Shown here piece by piece: positions 44,416 to 53,281 of a DNA stretch of 55,043 nt. The translations under genes were made by a program, and so were the position numbers. Origin of the DNA: an uncultured Bacilli bacterium (lineage in GTDB: Bacteria; Bacillota_I; Bacilli_A; RF39; UBA660); the NCBI GenBank assembly GCA_947629035.1, contig CANRCE010000004.1:1-55043 (forward strand), read 5' to 3'. A model generated the notes under the pieces. It did not search any database. It was given only the letters and a program-made list of their open reading frames with translations, and had not been told where the DNA came from. Every line of letters starts with the position of its first letter. Within the stretch, counting starts at the first letter, position 1.

Positions 44416-45078
44416 TCATTTTATTTTAGCTCTTTTACTTAAAGCATCACGAGCTGCCTCTTGTTCAGCTTCCTTTTTACTATTTCCCGTACCTGTTCCC
44501 ATCTTAATACCATCAACAATAGCAATACAAGTAAAAGTCTTATTATGAGCAGGCCCTTGTTCATCAATAGTTTCATATTTTACACTCTTTTTTACTGTCT
44601 GAACTAATTCTTGTAATTCTGACTTGTAATCTCCTAGAAAATTAATATTTTTATCAATATACTTCGTAATAATATTTAAAATAATTTTACTAGCTTCCTC
44701 AAAACCTAAATCTAAATATAAAGCACCAATAAAAGCTTCAAAAACATCTGCTAAAATTGTTTCATTCGCCATTTCTTCACTATGACCTAATTTTATATCA
44801 TCTTGAAATTTTAAATCACTAGCATAAGTAGCACATGCTTTTTCACAAACATAAGTTGAACGAATTTTCGTCATAGATCCTTCTTCAAGATGCCTTGCCT
44901 TATAAAGATAATCACTTATTATAAGTTCCAAAACAGCATCTCCTAAAAATTCTAATCTCTCATAATCTACTACTTTAGGATTTTCATTACAATAAGAAGA
45001 ATGCGTAAAAGCAGTATAATATAAATTTATATTTTTAGGATTTATATTTAATCTTTTAAATATTTTCATATATTCCAC
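44416..45078 (-). CDS. rnc: Ribonuclease III
   Basis: 220 aa. Processes double-stranded RNA, rRNA precursors and sRNA-mRNA duplexes. Seen: ERLEFLGDAVLELIISDYLY, the catalytic acidic patch, ETILADVFEAFIGALYLDLG and a C-terminal double-stranded RNA-binding domain (DYKSELQELVQTVKK, GTGNSKKEAEQEAARDALSK). GAGGTGG precedes the ATG. Stands without smc or acpP, its usual neighbours in Bacillus. Confidence 0.96.
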   Translation of the reverse strand: MEYMKIFKRLNINPKNINLYYTAFTHSSYCNENPKVVDYERLEFLGDAVLELIISDYLYKARHLEEGSMTKIRSTYVCEKACATYASDLKFQDDIKLGHSEEMANETILADVFEAFIGALYLDLGFEEASKIILNIITKYIDKNINFLGDYKSELQELVQTVKKSVKYETIDEQGPAHNKTFTCIAIVDGIKMGTGTGNSKKEAEQEAARDALSKRAKIK

Positions 45079-45142
45079 CTCATAAAGAAATATCTTTTGC
45101 CGATATCATTATATCAAATGTTTAGAGAAATTACAATATTTG

Positions 45143-45171
45143 TTTACAAACTGTTAAAAATAATGTAAAAT
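45143..45171 (+). promoter_or_regulatory. Vegetative-type promoter of yidD and the 45426 gene
   Basis: TTTACA (45143-45148), 17 nt, TAAAAT (45166-45171), about 17 nt before the yidD ATG. Confidence 0.65.
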
Positions 45172-45187
45172 AATATATGTGATAAAA

Positions 45188-45421
45188 ATGAAATACATTT
45201 TAATAAAATTGATAAGATTCTATCAAAAAATACCTGGTAATTTTCATGCTAGTTGTAGACATATTCCAACCTGTTCTAACTATGCCATTGAAGCATTAGA
45301 GTACCATGGTTTTATAAAAGGCAGTTATCTTATCATTAAAAGAATTTTAAGATGTAATCCATTTGGAACTAGTGGATATGACCCTGTTCCAATAAAAATA
45401 GATAAAAAAGAAAGAAGGTAG
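45188..45421 (+). CDS. yidD: Membrane protein insertion efficiency factor YidD
   Basis: 77 aa. It carries the full YidD pattern: [40 protein letters not shown] and [17 protein letters not shown], with the three conserved Cys. It helps insertase YidC. Translation starts at the ATG at 45188, as in other YidD proteins beginning M-(K)x-hydrophobic; a GTG three codons upstream is possible. It is normally next to rnpA/yidC, but here precedes a lipoprotein with a 4-nt gap. Confidence 0.95.
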   Translation: MKYILIKLIRFYQKIPGNFHASCRHIPTCSNYAIEALEYHGFIKGSYLIIKRILRCNPFGTSGYDPVPIKIDKKERR

Positions 45422-45425
45422 GAAA

Positions 45426-46304
45426 ATGAAATATTTAAAATTTGGTTTGGCTTTTGTGTTTATTCTAATTTTATCAGGATGTCTTTTTAAAAGAGATTCT
45501 ATGGAAGATATTAATATCTATACCACTATTTATCCTGTTAATTATTTAATTGATTATTTATATGGTAATAATGCTAATATATATAGTATTTATCCCAGTG
45601 ATGTTGATGTTTTAGAATATGAATTATCTAATAAAAAAATTGATGAATATGCTCATAGTGATTTATTTGTTTTCAATAGTTTAGATAAAGATCGAGATTA
45701 TGCTGTAAAAATGTTAAATAAAAATAAAAATCTTAAAGTTATCGATGTATCAATGGGAATGAGCTATAATAATTCCATTGAAGAGTTATGGCTTAATCCT
45801 TATAATTATCTTATGATGGCTCAAAACGTAAAAGATGGATTATTAGAATATGTTACTAATCCTTATTTAATTTCTAATAATGATAAAACAGGAATTGAAG
45901 ATCGCTATGAAAGTTTAAAATATGAACTATCTAATTTAGATGCCAATCTAAAAGAAGCAATTAATGGAGCAAGTTACACTACAATTGTTGTAGATAATGA
46001 TTTATTCAAATTTTTAGAAAAATATAATTTAAAAGTCATATCTCTAGAAGAAAATGAAAATTTAACTGAACCTGTTTTAAATGAAGTTAAAAAATTAATA
46101 AATGATGGTGATATTAAATATATTTATTCTATAAATACAACTTCAAATAAAACAGTAGAAAAATTTTTAGAAGATAGTCAAGTACAATTATTAACACTTA
46201 ACGCTATGAAAACGATTGATGGAGGAATTACTAATTCCAATGAAAGTTATCTAACTATTATGAATCAAAATATCGAACTTTTAAATAAAGAATTATATAA
46301 ATAA
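45426..46304 (+). CDS. TroA/ZnuA-fold lipoprotein lacking the metal-ligand histidines
   Basis: 292 aa. Signal peptide and lipobox LSGC (near 17-20), so a lipoprotein. The overall pattern is that of ABC metal-binding proteins: INIYTTIYPVNYLIDYLYGN, then VDVLEYELSNKKIDEYAHSD and LWLNPYNYLMMAQNVKDGL, LKVISLEENENLTEPVLNEV and the last helix. But the His ligands of ZnuA are gone: the VDPHxYEP-type histidine is Leu, HxWLDP is ELWLNP, and the third is Asn/Asp. No ABC permease or ATPase gene is adjacent. It may have a different ligand or a scaffold role. Confidence 0.7.
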   Translation: MKYLKFGLAFVFILILSGCLFKRDSMEDINIYTTIYPVNYLIDYLYGNNANIYSIYPSDVDVLEYELSNKKIDEYAHSDLFVFNSLDKDRDYAVKMLNKNKNLKVIDVSMGMSYNNSIEELWLNPYNYLMMAQNVKDGLLEYVTNPYLISNNDKTGIEDRYESLKYELSNLDANLKEAINGASYTTIVVDNDLFKFLEKYNLKVISLEENENLTEPVLNEVKKLINDGDIKYIYSINTTSNKTVEKFLEDSQVQLLTLNAMKTIDGGITNSNESYLTIMNQNIELLNKELYK

Positions 46305-46326
46305 AGCAGGTCCTAAAACCTGTTTT
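46303..46326. terminator. Bidirectional terminator between the TroA-fold gene and murE
   Basis: AAAGCAGGT/ACCTGTTTT stem (one G-U pair), 6-nt loop, between convergent genes. Confidence 0.65.
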
Positions 46327-47677
46327 ATTTTATATTTTTCATTACTTCTTCATAATCAGAAAGATGAATTTTTTCTCTTCCTATAATTTGATAATCTTCA
46401 TGCCCTTTACCTAAAATTAATAAAGTATCATTATCTTTTAATAAAGAAATCGCTTTTTTTATTGCTAAACTACGATTATATTCTACTTCATAGTTATCAT
46501 TTTTAACACCTTTTAAAATATCTGCCATAATTTTAGTTTCATCTTCTAATCTTGGATTATCATTAGTAAAAATTACATAATCTGAATTATCACTAGCAAT
46601 TTTACCCATAATAGGTCTTTTTTTAGGATCTCTATTTCCTCCACAACCAATAATAGTTATAATTCTACCTAAAGTAACCTCTTTAAAAGAATCAACTATT
46701 TTTAATACAGCATCTGGAGTATGAGCATAATCAATTACAATAATACTATTATCTTTTTTAATCATCTGACAACGACCTTGAGGTGCTTTTAATTTATTTG
46801 TATTTGAAATAATATCTTCGATACTAATATCTAAATTATTAACAATGACTAACATTAATAAATAATTATAAATATTAAATTTACCTATCAAATTAGTAGT
46901 TACTTCATACTCTTTATCTTTATATTTAAAGGTTATATTAGTATTTTTATTACTTAATTTATAATCTATAATTTGATAATCACTTTCATTTTGACCAAAA
47001 GTTATACTATTTTCTCTTATAAAATTCTTACCATAAGAATCATCAATATTTACAATCATTTTAGAATCTTCTTTTAGATAATCTAAAATTTTTAATTTAG
47101 CCTCTAAATAAGATTCCATAGTCTTATGATAATCCAAATGATCTTGAGTTAAATTAGTAAAAGCTGCAATTTTAAATTTTAAACCTAAAATTCGATTTAA
47201 AACTAATGCATGTGAACTTACCTCCATAACAACATAACGAATATTGTTAGCTAAAGCTTCTAGTAAAAGATTATATATAGTTAAAATATCTGGAGTTGTA
47301 TTAGGTAGAGTTTTTACTTTATCATTTAAATAAAAACCAATTGTTCCAATATAACAAGCTTTTTTGCCTAATATATTAAGAAGCTGATAAGTAAGATAAC
47401 AAGTTGTAGTTTTACCATTAGTTCCTGTTATACCAATTATAGTTAAATCTTCTAATTTTTTAGCATAATTTTCTACAAGATAATCTTGTAAATATTTTTC
47501 TGTATCTTCCACTATTAAAGTTTCTACCTCATAATCTCCATGCATAGCAACAATCTTTTTAGCTCCATTAGCAATAGCATCTTGAATATAATCATGCCCA
47601 TCAACAGTATTACCTTTAATAGCAATAAAAGTATCGCCCTCTTTTACTTCTCTTGAATCTGTTTTAATATTTAACAC
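46325..47677 (-). CDS. murE: UDP-N-acetylmuramyl-tripeptide synthetase MurE
   Basis: Adds the third amino acid to UDP-MurNAc-L-Ala-D-Glu. Seen: P-loop GTNGKTT (85-91), EVSSHAL, TNLTQDHLDYHKTMESY, DYAHTPDAV and TNDNPRLED with DNPR at 373-376. DNPR is the mark of meso-diaminopimelate ligases, whereas Lys ligases have DNPA(N/D), so cross-linking at m-DAP is inferred. 450 aa is shorter than the usual 490, with a trimmed N-terminal domain. It starts at a GTG, with GGAGG 7 nt upstream. Lies apart from murG/murB. Confidence 0.93.
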   Translation of the reverse strand: MLNIKTDSREVKEGDTFIAIKGNTVDGHDYIQDAIANGAKKIVAMHGDYEVETLIVEDTEKYLQDYLVENYAKKLEDLTIIGITGTNGKTTTCYLTYQLLNILGKKACYIGTIGFYLNDKVKTLPNTTPDILTIYNLLLEALANNIRYVVMEVSSHALVLNRILGLKFKIAAFTNLTQDHLDYHKTMESYLEAKLKILDYLKEDSKMIVNIDDSYGKNFIRENSITFGQNESDYQIIDYKLSNKNTNITFKYKDKEYEVTTNLIGKFNIYNYLLMLVIVNNLDISIEDIISNTNKLKAPQGRCQMIKKDNSIIVIDYAHTPDAVLKIVDSFKEVTLGRIITIIGCGGNRDPKKRPIMGKIASDNSDYVIFTNDNPRLEDETKIMADILKGVKNDNYEVEYNRSLAIKKAISLLKDNDTLLILGKGHEDYQIIGREKIHLSDYEEVMKNIK

Positions 47678-47770
47678 TTTACTTCCTCCTTTGTATAATA
47701 TAATTATTTCATTATACTCTCATTTTATTATATTCTTTTTTTGCTTTTGATTCAAGTTTTTTTAACACAA

Positions 47771-47805
47771 ACTAAAAAAAGACCCCTATATCGGAGTCTT
47801 TTAGT
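47771..47805 (-). terminator. Terminator of the 50-aa gene
   Basis: AAAAGACTCC paired with GGGGTCTTTT (one mismatch) plus seven Ts on the minus strand, just past the stop. Confidence 0.7.
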
Positions 47806-47957
47806 TAAATCATATCTTCTAAATCGTCGATAGCTTTTGTTTTGGCACGGTTCATCTGTCTTACCATTTTTTTAATATTACCGTTTTTCATCTGTTGGTA
47901 TAATACAGCTCCCATTACACCACCAGCCATCATAGCCATACCTGTTTTTAGTTTCAT
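47805..47957 (-). CDS. 50-aa small protein with a hydrophobic N-terminal half
   Basis: Short gene starting MKLKTGMAMMAGGVMGAVLY and then Lys/Arg/Asn-rich (QMKNGNIKKMVRQMNRAKTK), ending DDLEDMI. GGGAGATGG lies 5-10 nt before the ATG, and a strong terminator follows, so I take it as real. It has a YtxH-like look (short membrane-proximal Gly/Met helix then charged tail). Not recognised as a defined family. It stands in the gap between recD2 and murE. Confidence 0.65.
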   Translation of the reverse strand: MKLKTGMAMMAGGVMGAVLYQQMKNGNIKKMVRQMNRAKTKAIDDLEDMI

Positions 47958-47986
47958 ATAACCATCTCCCTTGGAATCTATGATTA

Positions 47987-48000
47987 GTACTTATAAGTAC
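47987..48000. repeat. 14-bp perfect palindrome before the 50-aa gene
   Basis: GTACTTATAAGTAC lies 30 nt upstream of the 50-aa gene and just past recD2; it lacks a T-run, so an operator is as likely as a terminator. Confidence 0.35.
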
Positions 48001-48023
48001 CATTATTAATATTTAACAATATT

Positions 48024-50198
48024 TTACTTTTTATACTTATTTTCAATAATATCTTTTAAACCAGTCTTACGTCCCTCAATATAATCATTTTTTACACCAT
48101 AAATAAAAGCATTAGGATCTCCTAAAATAATTAACTTATTTTTAGCTCTTGTAAGAGCTGTATATACTAATTTATTATAAAGCATTCTCTTGTAGGAATT
48201 TACAAAAGGAATAATTACCATATCAAATTCACTACCTTGAGCTTTATGAACACTAATAGCATAACCATGTCTAAAATTAATAAATTTATCTTTAGTATAA
48301 GTTACCTTATTGCCATCAAAATCAATAATTATTTCTATCTTCTCTTTTGTTTTACTTATATCATAAATATAACCAATATCACCATTATAAACATTATTAT
48401 CAGGATCATTTATAAGTTGTAAAATTTTATCACCTATTCTATAAACTACTTCACCATATGTATATTCATTTTTTTTATTATTTTTAGGATTAAAAATCTC
48501 TTGTAATATTTTATTTAAATTATCAATACCATTTATTCCTTTATACATTGGAGCAAGTACTTGAATATCTTTTTTTGTATAACCTTTAGCCATAGCTTTA
48601 GTTATTACTTGAACAAGTGATGAATTAATCTGATCAGCCGTACATAAAACAAAATTATAATCATCTTTTTTTGACATAAAGTTTTCACTTAAATCTTTAT
48701 TTTTTACTTCATAAGCTAAATTAACAATATAAGAAGAATCTATTTGACGATAAATTTGATTTAAACTTATAACATCAAACATATTACTATCAATTAAATC
48801 TTTTAACACTTGACCTTCCCTTACACTAGGAAGTTGATAATAATCTCCCACTAAAATAAATTTAGCATCTCTTTTAGTTCCCTCAAAAAGACTTTTAAAA
48901 ACTAAAGTATCTATCATACTTACTTCATCTACAATAATATAATGTTCACTGTTTGAATTATAGGCATCAACTTTAAAAGTATTACTTTCTTTATCCCACC
49001 CTAAATATTTATGAATAGTACAAGCTACTAAATTCGTTGTTTCCATCATTTTTTTTGCTGCTCTTCCAGTCGGAGCCAATAGAGCAATATCTTCTTTTTT
49101 TACTTTTAATTCATTAATAAGAAGACTTACAATAGCTTTAATAATTGTAGTTTTACCTGTTCCTGGACCTCCAGTTATAATGGTTATGTTATTACTTACA
49201 GCTTTAATAATAGCTTTTTTTTGAATATCATCATATTTAATATTATTATCTTTTTCTATATTATCAATCTTTTTTTCTAAATTAGGATATTTACTGATAC
49301 TCATATCATTTAAAAAACATAAACGACTTGCTATATAATTTTCAGCTTCATAAAATTCTCTTAAATAATATTTATTATCTATTATTACTATTTTACCCAT
49401 TTTATTAAGTTTAATAATATTAGCCTCTAAATTAGAAGAAGAAATATCTAAAAATTCTTCTACTTTTTTTAAAATTTCATCAAAATTTAAGTATGTATCA
49501 CCTTTTTCAAAACATAACTGTTTCATAGCATAAATAATTAATGCATTAATTCTCTTCTCATCATCTACTTTTATTCCATTATTTAGAGCAATATTATCAA
49601 TTTCAACAAAATTAAAATCATCTTTTTCAATTAAATCATATATATTATCCTTAATTATATCTAATGTTTTAGTTTTATATTTATTTAACAAATTAAGAGC
49701 TTTTTTAGTAGAAAACCCCATTTCTCCCAATTTAATAACTATTGATGAGGTATATTGATAATCTTGTAAAATATTATAAATCTTATCAATTTTAGTTTGA
49801 CTAAGTCTAGGTATCATAAGTAAGTCATTAGGACTATTTAAAATAATTTCTAAAGTATCAGAACCAAATTTATCTACTATCTTACTAGCCATTTTTTCAG
49901 TAATAGGAAATAAATCACTAGATAAAAATTCAATTAGTTCTTCTTTTTTACTTGGCATTAATATTTCATAACTAGATACTTCAAATTGTAATCCATATTT
50001 AGAATGTTCTATTAAATTACCATTTAGCATATATCCATTTTTTAACCTTAAATCAGCAAATGTCCCCACAAAAGAAATAGTATTAATCTTTTCTATTTCC
50101 AAAATATCAGTTTCTTTAATATTTACAATACCTACTGTATAACCATTAATTTCATTACGATATATTTCCTTACTATAAATTCCTTTGATATACGCCAT
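48024..50198 (-). CDS. recD2: RecD2-type ATP-dependent DNA helicase
   Basis: 724 aa. Superfamily 1B 5'-3' helicase. N-terminal domain with helix-hairpin-helix-like DLLMIPRLSQTKIDKIYNIL, then helicase motif I GGPGTGKTT, AGRA-like LLAPTGRAAKKM, DEVSMID, GDYYQLPSVREGQVL and the C-terminal TALTRAKNKLIILGD. RecD2 acts without RecBC in repair and replication fork control; YrrC in Bacillus is the homologue. Starts with GGTGATT before the ATG. Confidence 0.93.
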   Translation of the reverse strand: MAYIKGIYSKEIYRNEINGYTVGIVNIKETDILEIEKINTISFVGTFADLRLKNGYMLNGNLIEHSKYGLQFEVSSYEILMPSKKEELIEFLSSDLFPITEKMASKIVDKFGSDTLEIILNSPNDLLMIPRLSQTKIDKIYNILQDYQYTSSIVIKLGEMGFSTKKALNLLNKYKTKTLDIIKDNIYDLIEKDDFNFVEIDNIALNNGIKVDDEKRINALIIYAMKQLCFEKGDTYLNFDEILKKVEEFLDISSSNLEANIIKLNKMGKIVIIDNKYYLREFYEAENYIASRLCFLNDMSISKYPNLEKKIDNIEKDNNIKYDDIQKKAIIKAVSNNITIITGGPGTGKTTIIKAIVSLLINELKVKKEDIALLAPTGRAAKKMMETTNLVACTIHKYLGWDKESNTFKVDAYNSNSEHYIIVDEVSMIDTLVFKSLFEGTKRDAKFILVGDYYQLPSVREGQVLKDLIDSNMFDVISLNQIYRQIDSSYIVNLAYEVKNKDLSENFMSKKDDYNFVLCTADQINSSLVQVITKAMAKGYTKKDIQVLAPMYKGINGIDNLNKILQEIFNPKNNKKNEYTYGEVVYRIGDKILQLINDPDNNVYNGDIGYIYDISKTKEKIEIIIDFDGNKVTYTKDKFINFRHGYAISVHKAQGSEFDMVIIPFVNSYKRMLYNKLVYTALTRAKNKLIILGDPNAFIYGVKNDYIEGRKTGLKDIIENKYKK

Positions 50199-50276
50199 AA
50201 TAAATCACCATATCAATTATATAACAATTTTTAAGAAAGTAAAAGAAAAAATAACTATTTAAAATAACTTAAATAA

Positions 50277-51791
50277 TTATTTACAATCAGTATCATAACA
50301 AATGATAAACGGATCAGTTTTACTACCAGAACCACTTACTAATTTTACATCTTTATTTAAATAAAAAGTTGGTCGTACTATTGCTGATTTTAATTCAGGA
50401 CCATCAGGGTCAACATAAGATGACACTATGCCATCCACAATTGCAAAAATAGTTCTTTTATTTTGACCAGATTCACTAGGTGATAATATATTTTCAGTTT
50501 GTCCGAAATAAAGCCAATTAAAGGCATGATAATTATGGTGTGCTTGATGTTTGACTTCATAATCATTAAGGTCACTAATTGACAATGCTGTAATTTCTGT
50601 TTGACTATAAGAATTAGAACTTGCATATAAGTAATCAGTTGAATACATCAATCCTATTCTAGCTTTATAAGCATTCGTATCTTCACTTCGCTCCCAATTA
50701 TAGAATTTATATAAAGTAGAGGCTGAATCTCCATAATTCGTATTGAACCAAGGAGTTGGCCAAGATGCGTTATCCTGTATATATTTTTTATATTTTTCAT
50801 TTAATATTTTACTAGCTATTTCACTACAATCTGGTTGAGGACAAAAAGAGATACCATCACGGAAATCGAATGCTCCACATTCTTCAGTATAACTATAATA
50901 TTTGTTCAAATAATTACCACAGTGTTTTTTAATATAATCATTATCAGCAATGTTTTTTGTTTCATCTAAAGTTATACTTTGTTCGGGATAATAATAATTA
51001 TTAAGTAAATATGCTAGTGCTGTGCTTGAAAAATTAGCTGTAAGCCCCCAGTTTTCTGATACAGCTGTTGTAGGTGGCTCATACATTGCTCCATATACTG
51101 CTGTTGCTATAGAATCATTAGATATTAATTTTATTAAATTTTCTTTTTCTATACCATGAGTATTATCATCAAATACCCCAATTATTCTATATAACTGTTC
51201 ATTAAATTTTACATAATTATTTGGACTTTTTCCAACATAACGACATTCATGATATTTAGTTTGTTCATTTTCGATATAGCTACTAGTTTGATAAATATCA
51301 TTTGAGTTAGTATTGTAAACATTTCCATTTTCACTACACACGTTTAATAAGTATTCATTAAATGGTATAGCTTCCTCTATTATTGTTCCAACATCAATAG
51401 AGGGATTAGTTTTATCTACCTTACATTTATTTAAACCACTTATGCTACTTGCTAATTTATATGAATTAGTATTTTTATCATATATTACATATTCTTCTTT
51501 AATTAAATCATCATCATTTGTATCCTTTAAGTCACTTTCCTTAATTAAATTTTGATTTACCAAATCTTTAATTTCAACATAACAAGTTCCAGTTAAATCA
51601 CCCATATTGTTTGCTAAATATAACTCTGCTGCTGATAATACTAAATTTTGTTTATTTACTTCGATATTTTTATTTTCTTTATTTAAACTACTTATAATAT
51701 TTGGAACAGCAATTAATAATATTGTTATCAATATAACTATTACCCCAAGTAATTCTACTAGTGTAAATCCTTTATTACTTAATTTTTTCAT
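50277..51791 (-). CDS. Very large type IV pilin-like protein with a C-terminal ectodomain
   Basis: 504 aa. MKKLSNKGFTLVELLGVIVI is a perfect prepilin leader with Glu+5, then helix ITILLIAVPNIISSLNKEN. After a small pilin-like domain (residues 30-130) comes a domain of about 370 residues with Cys, Trp and Tyr: NNYVKFNEQLYRIIGVFDDN, RIGLMYSTDYLYASS, WLYFG and IVRPTFYLNKDVKLVSG followed by SGSKTDPFIICYD. The end pattern (RP-x-(F/V)-YL-x(3)V-x(6)G-x-G) is of a type common on gut Firmicute surface proteins (DUF6273-like, from memory). This would be an adhesin-like tip. AGGGTGA precedes the ATG. Confidence 0.8.
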   Translation of the reverse strand: MKKLSNKGFTLVELLGVIVILITILLIAVPNIISSLNKENKNIEVNKQNLVLSAAELYLANNMGDLTGTCYVEIKDLVNQNLIKESDLKDTNDDDLIKEEYVIYDKNTNSYKLASSISGLNKCKVDKTNPSIDVGTIIEEAIPFNEYLLNVCSENGNVYNTNSNDIYQTSSYIENEQTKYHECRYVGKSPNNYVKFNEQLYRIIGVFDDNTHGIEKENLIKLISNDSIATAVYGAMYEPPTTAVSENWGLTANFSSTALAYLLNNYYYPEQSITLDETKNIADNDYIKKHCGNYLNKYYSYTEECGAFDFRDGISFCPQPDCSEIASKILNEKYKKYIQDNASWPTPWFNTNYGDSASTLYKFYNWERSEDTNAYKARIGLMYSTDYLYASSNSYSQTEITALSISDLNDYEVKHQAHHNYHAFNWLYFGQTENILSPSESGQNKRTIFAIVDGIVSSYVDPDGPELKSAIVRPTFYLNKDVKLVSGSGSKTDPFIICYDTDCK

Positions 51792-51862
51792 ATATTCACC
51801 CTATTTTCCTAATATATAAAAATAATAACATAAATTTTATTTTTCTTCAAGAATATTTAAAA

Positions 51863-51888
51863 ACTTGAGTAATTTTTCTTACTCAAGT
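51863..51888 (-). terminator. Terminator of the 51879 gene
   Basis: ACTTGAGTAA/TTACTCAAGT stem, 6-nt loop, overlapping the stop codon and followed by TTTTTAAA on the minus strand. Confidence 0.75.
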
Positions 51889-53192
51889 GTTGTTAAAATA
51901 CTAAATAAGTAACTATCTTCAAGCTTATCTAAAAGATTAATACCTATCATACTTAATTCTTCTTCACCTAAATCATCTATTAAAACAGCATTTTCATAAT
52001 CAAAAGTTGATAAATATTCTATTGGTTTAATACTTGCTGTTATGTTTAATTTCCCATAATTTGTATCTTCTTCAATTATATTTGATGTCATATTAATATC
52101 TATTACCTTATCACTTATAGATAAATTAATCTTATAATTATCTTTAGTATCTTCAATATTTAAGGTTTCATTATTTCCATTTTGAATATATGATATATTA
52201 GCCTTTTCTATATCATTTTTATAAAATTTCAAGTTTTCTTTTGTTCCTTCTAATACATATTTATCTTCATTATTAATAAAATTCATAAAATAGTTATTAT
52301 CTATATTTATATAAGATATTTCATCGTTATTAGAAATATCATCTTTAGTTACAATATTAACTTTTCCTCCAACTAAAGTAAACATGTTTTTTGAATAAAA
52401 ACTAATTATTAAAGTTTCTTTTTCTAATTGTTCTTGATTATCTTCTATTTCTTTTACAAGTTTCAACTCTTCATCACTAATTTTTTTGTATAAACTTATA
52501 AACTTTTCATCATTTTCTATTTTAATACATAAGTTTTTTAAAAAATCATAAGCATTATTTTCTATAAAATATTCTTTTAAATTATATTTTTTATTATTTA
52601 TAGTAACAGTTGTACTTTTTTTATTAATTAAATCGTAATCTATACTATCTTGAATATATGTTTTTATTATTGATAGTATTTCTTTTAAATCATCACTATT
52701 AATATTTGATAATTTTGAAACATCTTTTAAACTTTGTTGATAGTCAGCATTTTCCATATTTATTTTTAATATTTTACCATATATGTCTTTCAAATCAAGA
52801 TAAGCATACTCTTCACTTTCAAATAAAAATGAAGCATCTATTATTTCTTTATTGTTTTCGCTATATTTTAAATCCAATAATGATTGCTTACTATTAGTAT
52901 CCATTGTTACGTTAGCATTTAAATTAATTCCATTAAAATCTGAAACTTTAGCTAATGTTTTTACATAATCTGATAATTCATAACTTATATTTATATCATT
53001 ATTAATGATATCATTTTCTAAATAAGTAGAAGCTCTATTATTATTATCATCTATAAAATTAAAAATACTACCTATTGCTTGAGTAAAAATAATTTTAGGA
53101 TAAAAATAATTAGCAAAAACCATAACCCCACCAACTACCATAGCTACAACAATAATAAAAGTAACTATAGGTATCAAAATTTTACTCTTCAC
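51879..53192 (-). CDS. Uncharacterised membrane-anchored protein (possibly DUF6583-like)
   Basis: 437 aa. N-terminal anchor (ILIPIVTFIIVVAMVVGGVM), then a long extracytoplasmic part of beta-rich repeats: DISYELSDY-like INISYELSDYVKTLAKVSDF, INLNANVTMDTNSKQSLLDL, and similar strands later (NKYNLKEYFIENNAYDFLKN, DNYKINLSISDKVIDINMTS). Such a pattern (DUF6583-type, from memory) is known in gut Firmicutes but without function. Starts with GTG, with GGAAG upstream. Downstream of gerE, separated by the gerE terminator. Confidence 0.6.
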   Translation of the reverse strand: MKSKILIPIVTFIIVVAMVVGGVMVFANYFYPKIIFTQAIGSIFNFIDDNNNRASTYLENDIINNDINISYELSDYVKTLAKVSDFNGINLNANVTMDTNSKQSLLDLKYSENNKEIIDASFLFESEEYAYLDLKDIYGKILKINMENADYQQSLKDVSKLSNINSDDLKEILSIIKTYIQDSIDYDLINKKSTTVTINNKKYNLKEYFIENNAYDFLKNLCIKIENDEKFISLYKKISDEELKLVKEIEDNQEQLEKETLIISFYSKNMFTLVGGKVNIVTKDDISNNDEISYINIDNNYFMNFINNEDKYVLEGTKENLKFYKNDIEKANISYIQNGNNETLNIEDTKDNYKINLSISDKVIDINMTSNIIEEDTNYGKLNITASIKPIEYLSTFDYENAVLIDDLGEEELSMIGINLLDKLEDSYLFSILTTLE

Positions 53193-53258
53193 TACAACAC
53201 TTCCTTCTATTTAATTATACTTCATCTTTCTTTTTAAAACAATATTTTTTTTGAAAAA

Positions 53259-53281
53259 AAGCTACTTTTTTATGGTAGCTT
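53259..53281 (-). terminator. Terminator of gerE
   Basis: AAGCTAC/GTAGCTT stem, 9-nt loop and seven Ts (minus strand), overlapping the gerE stop. Confidence 0.8.

Noticed and set aside
50426-52897. Short frames at 50426 (minus), 51607 and 52706 (plus) overlapping the large pseudopilin and the 51879 gene
   Set aside because: All are inside longer frames with good leaders and ribosome-binding sites; they lack their own.
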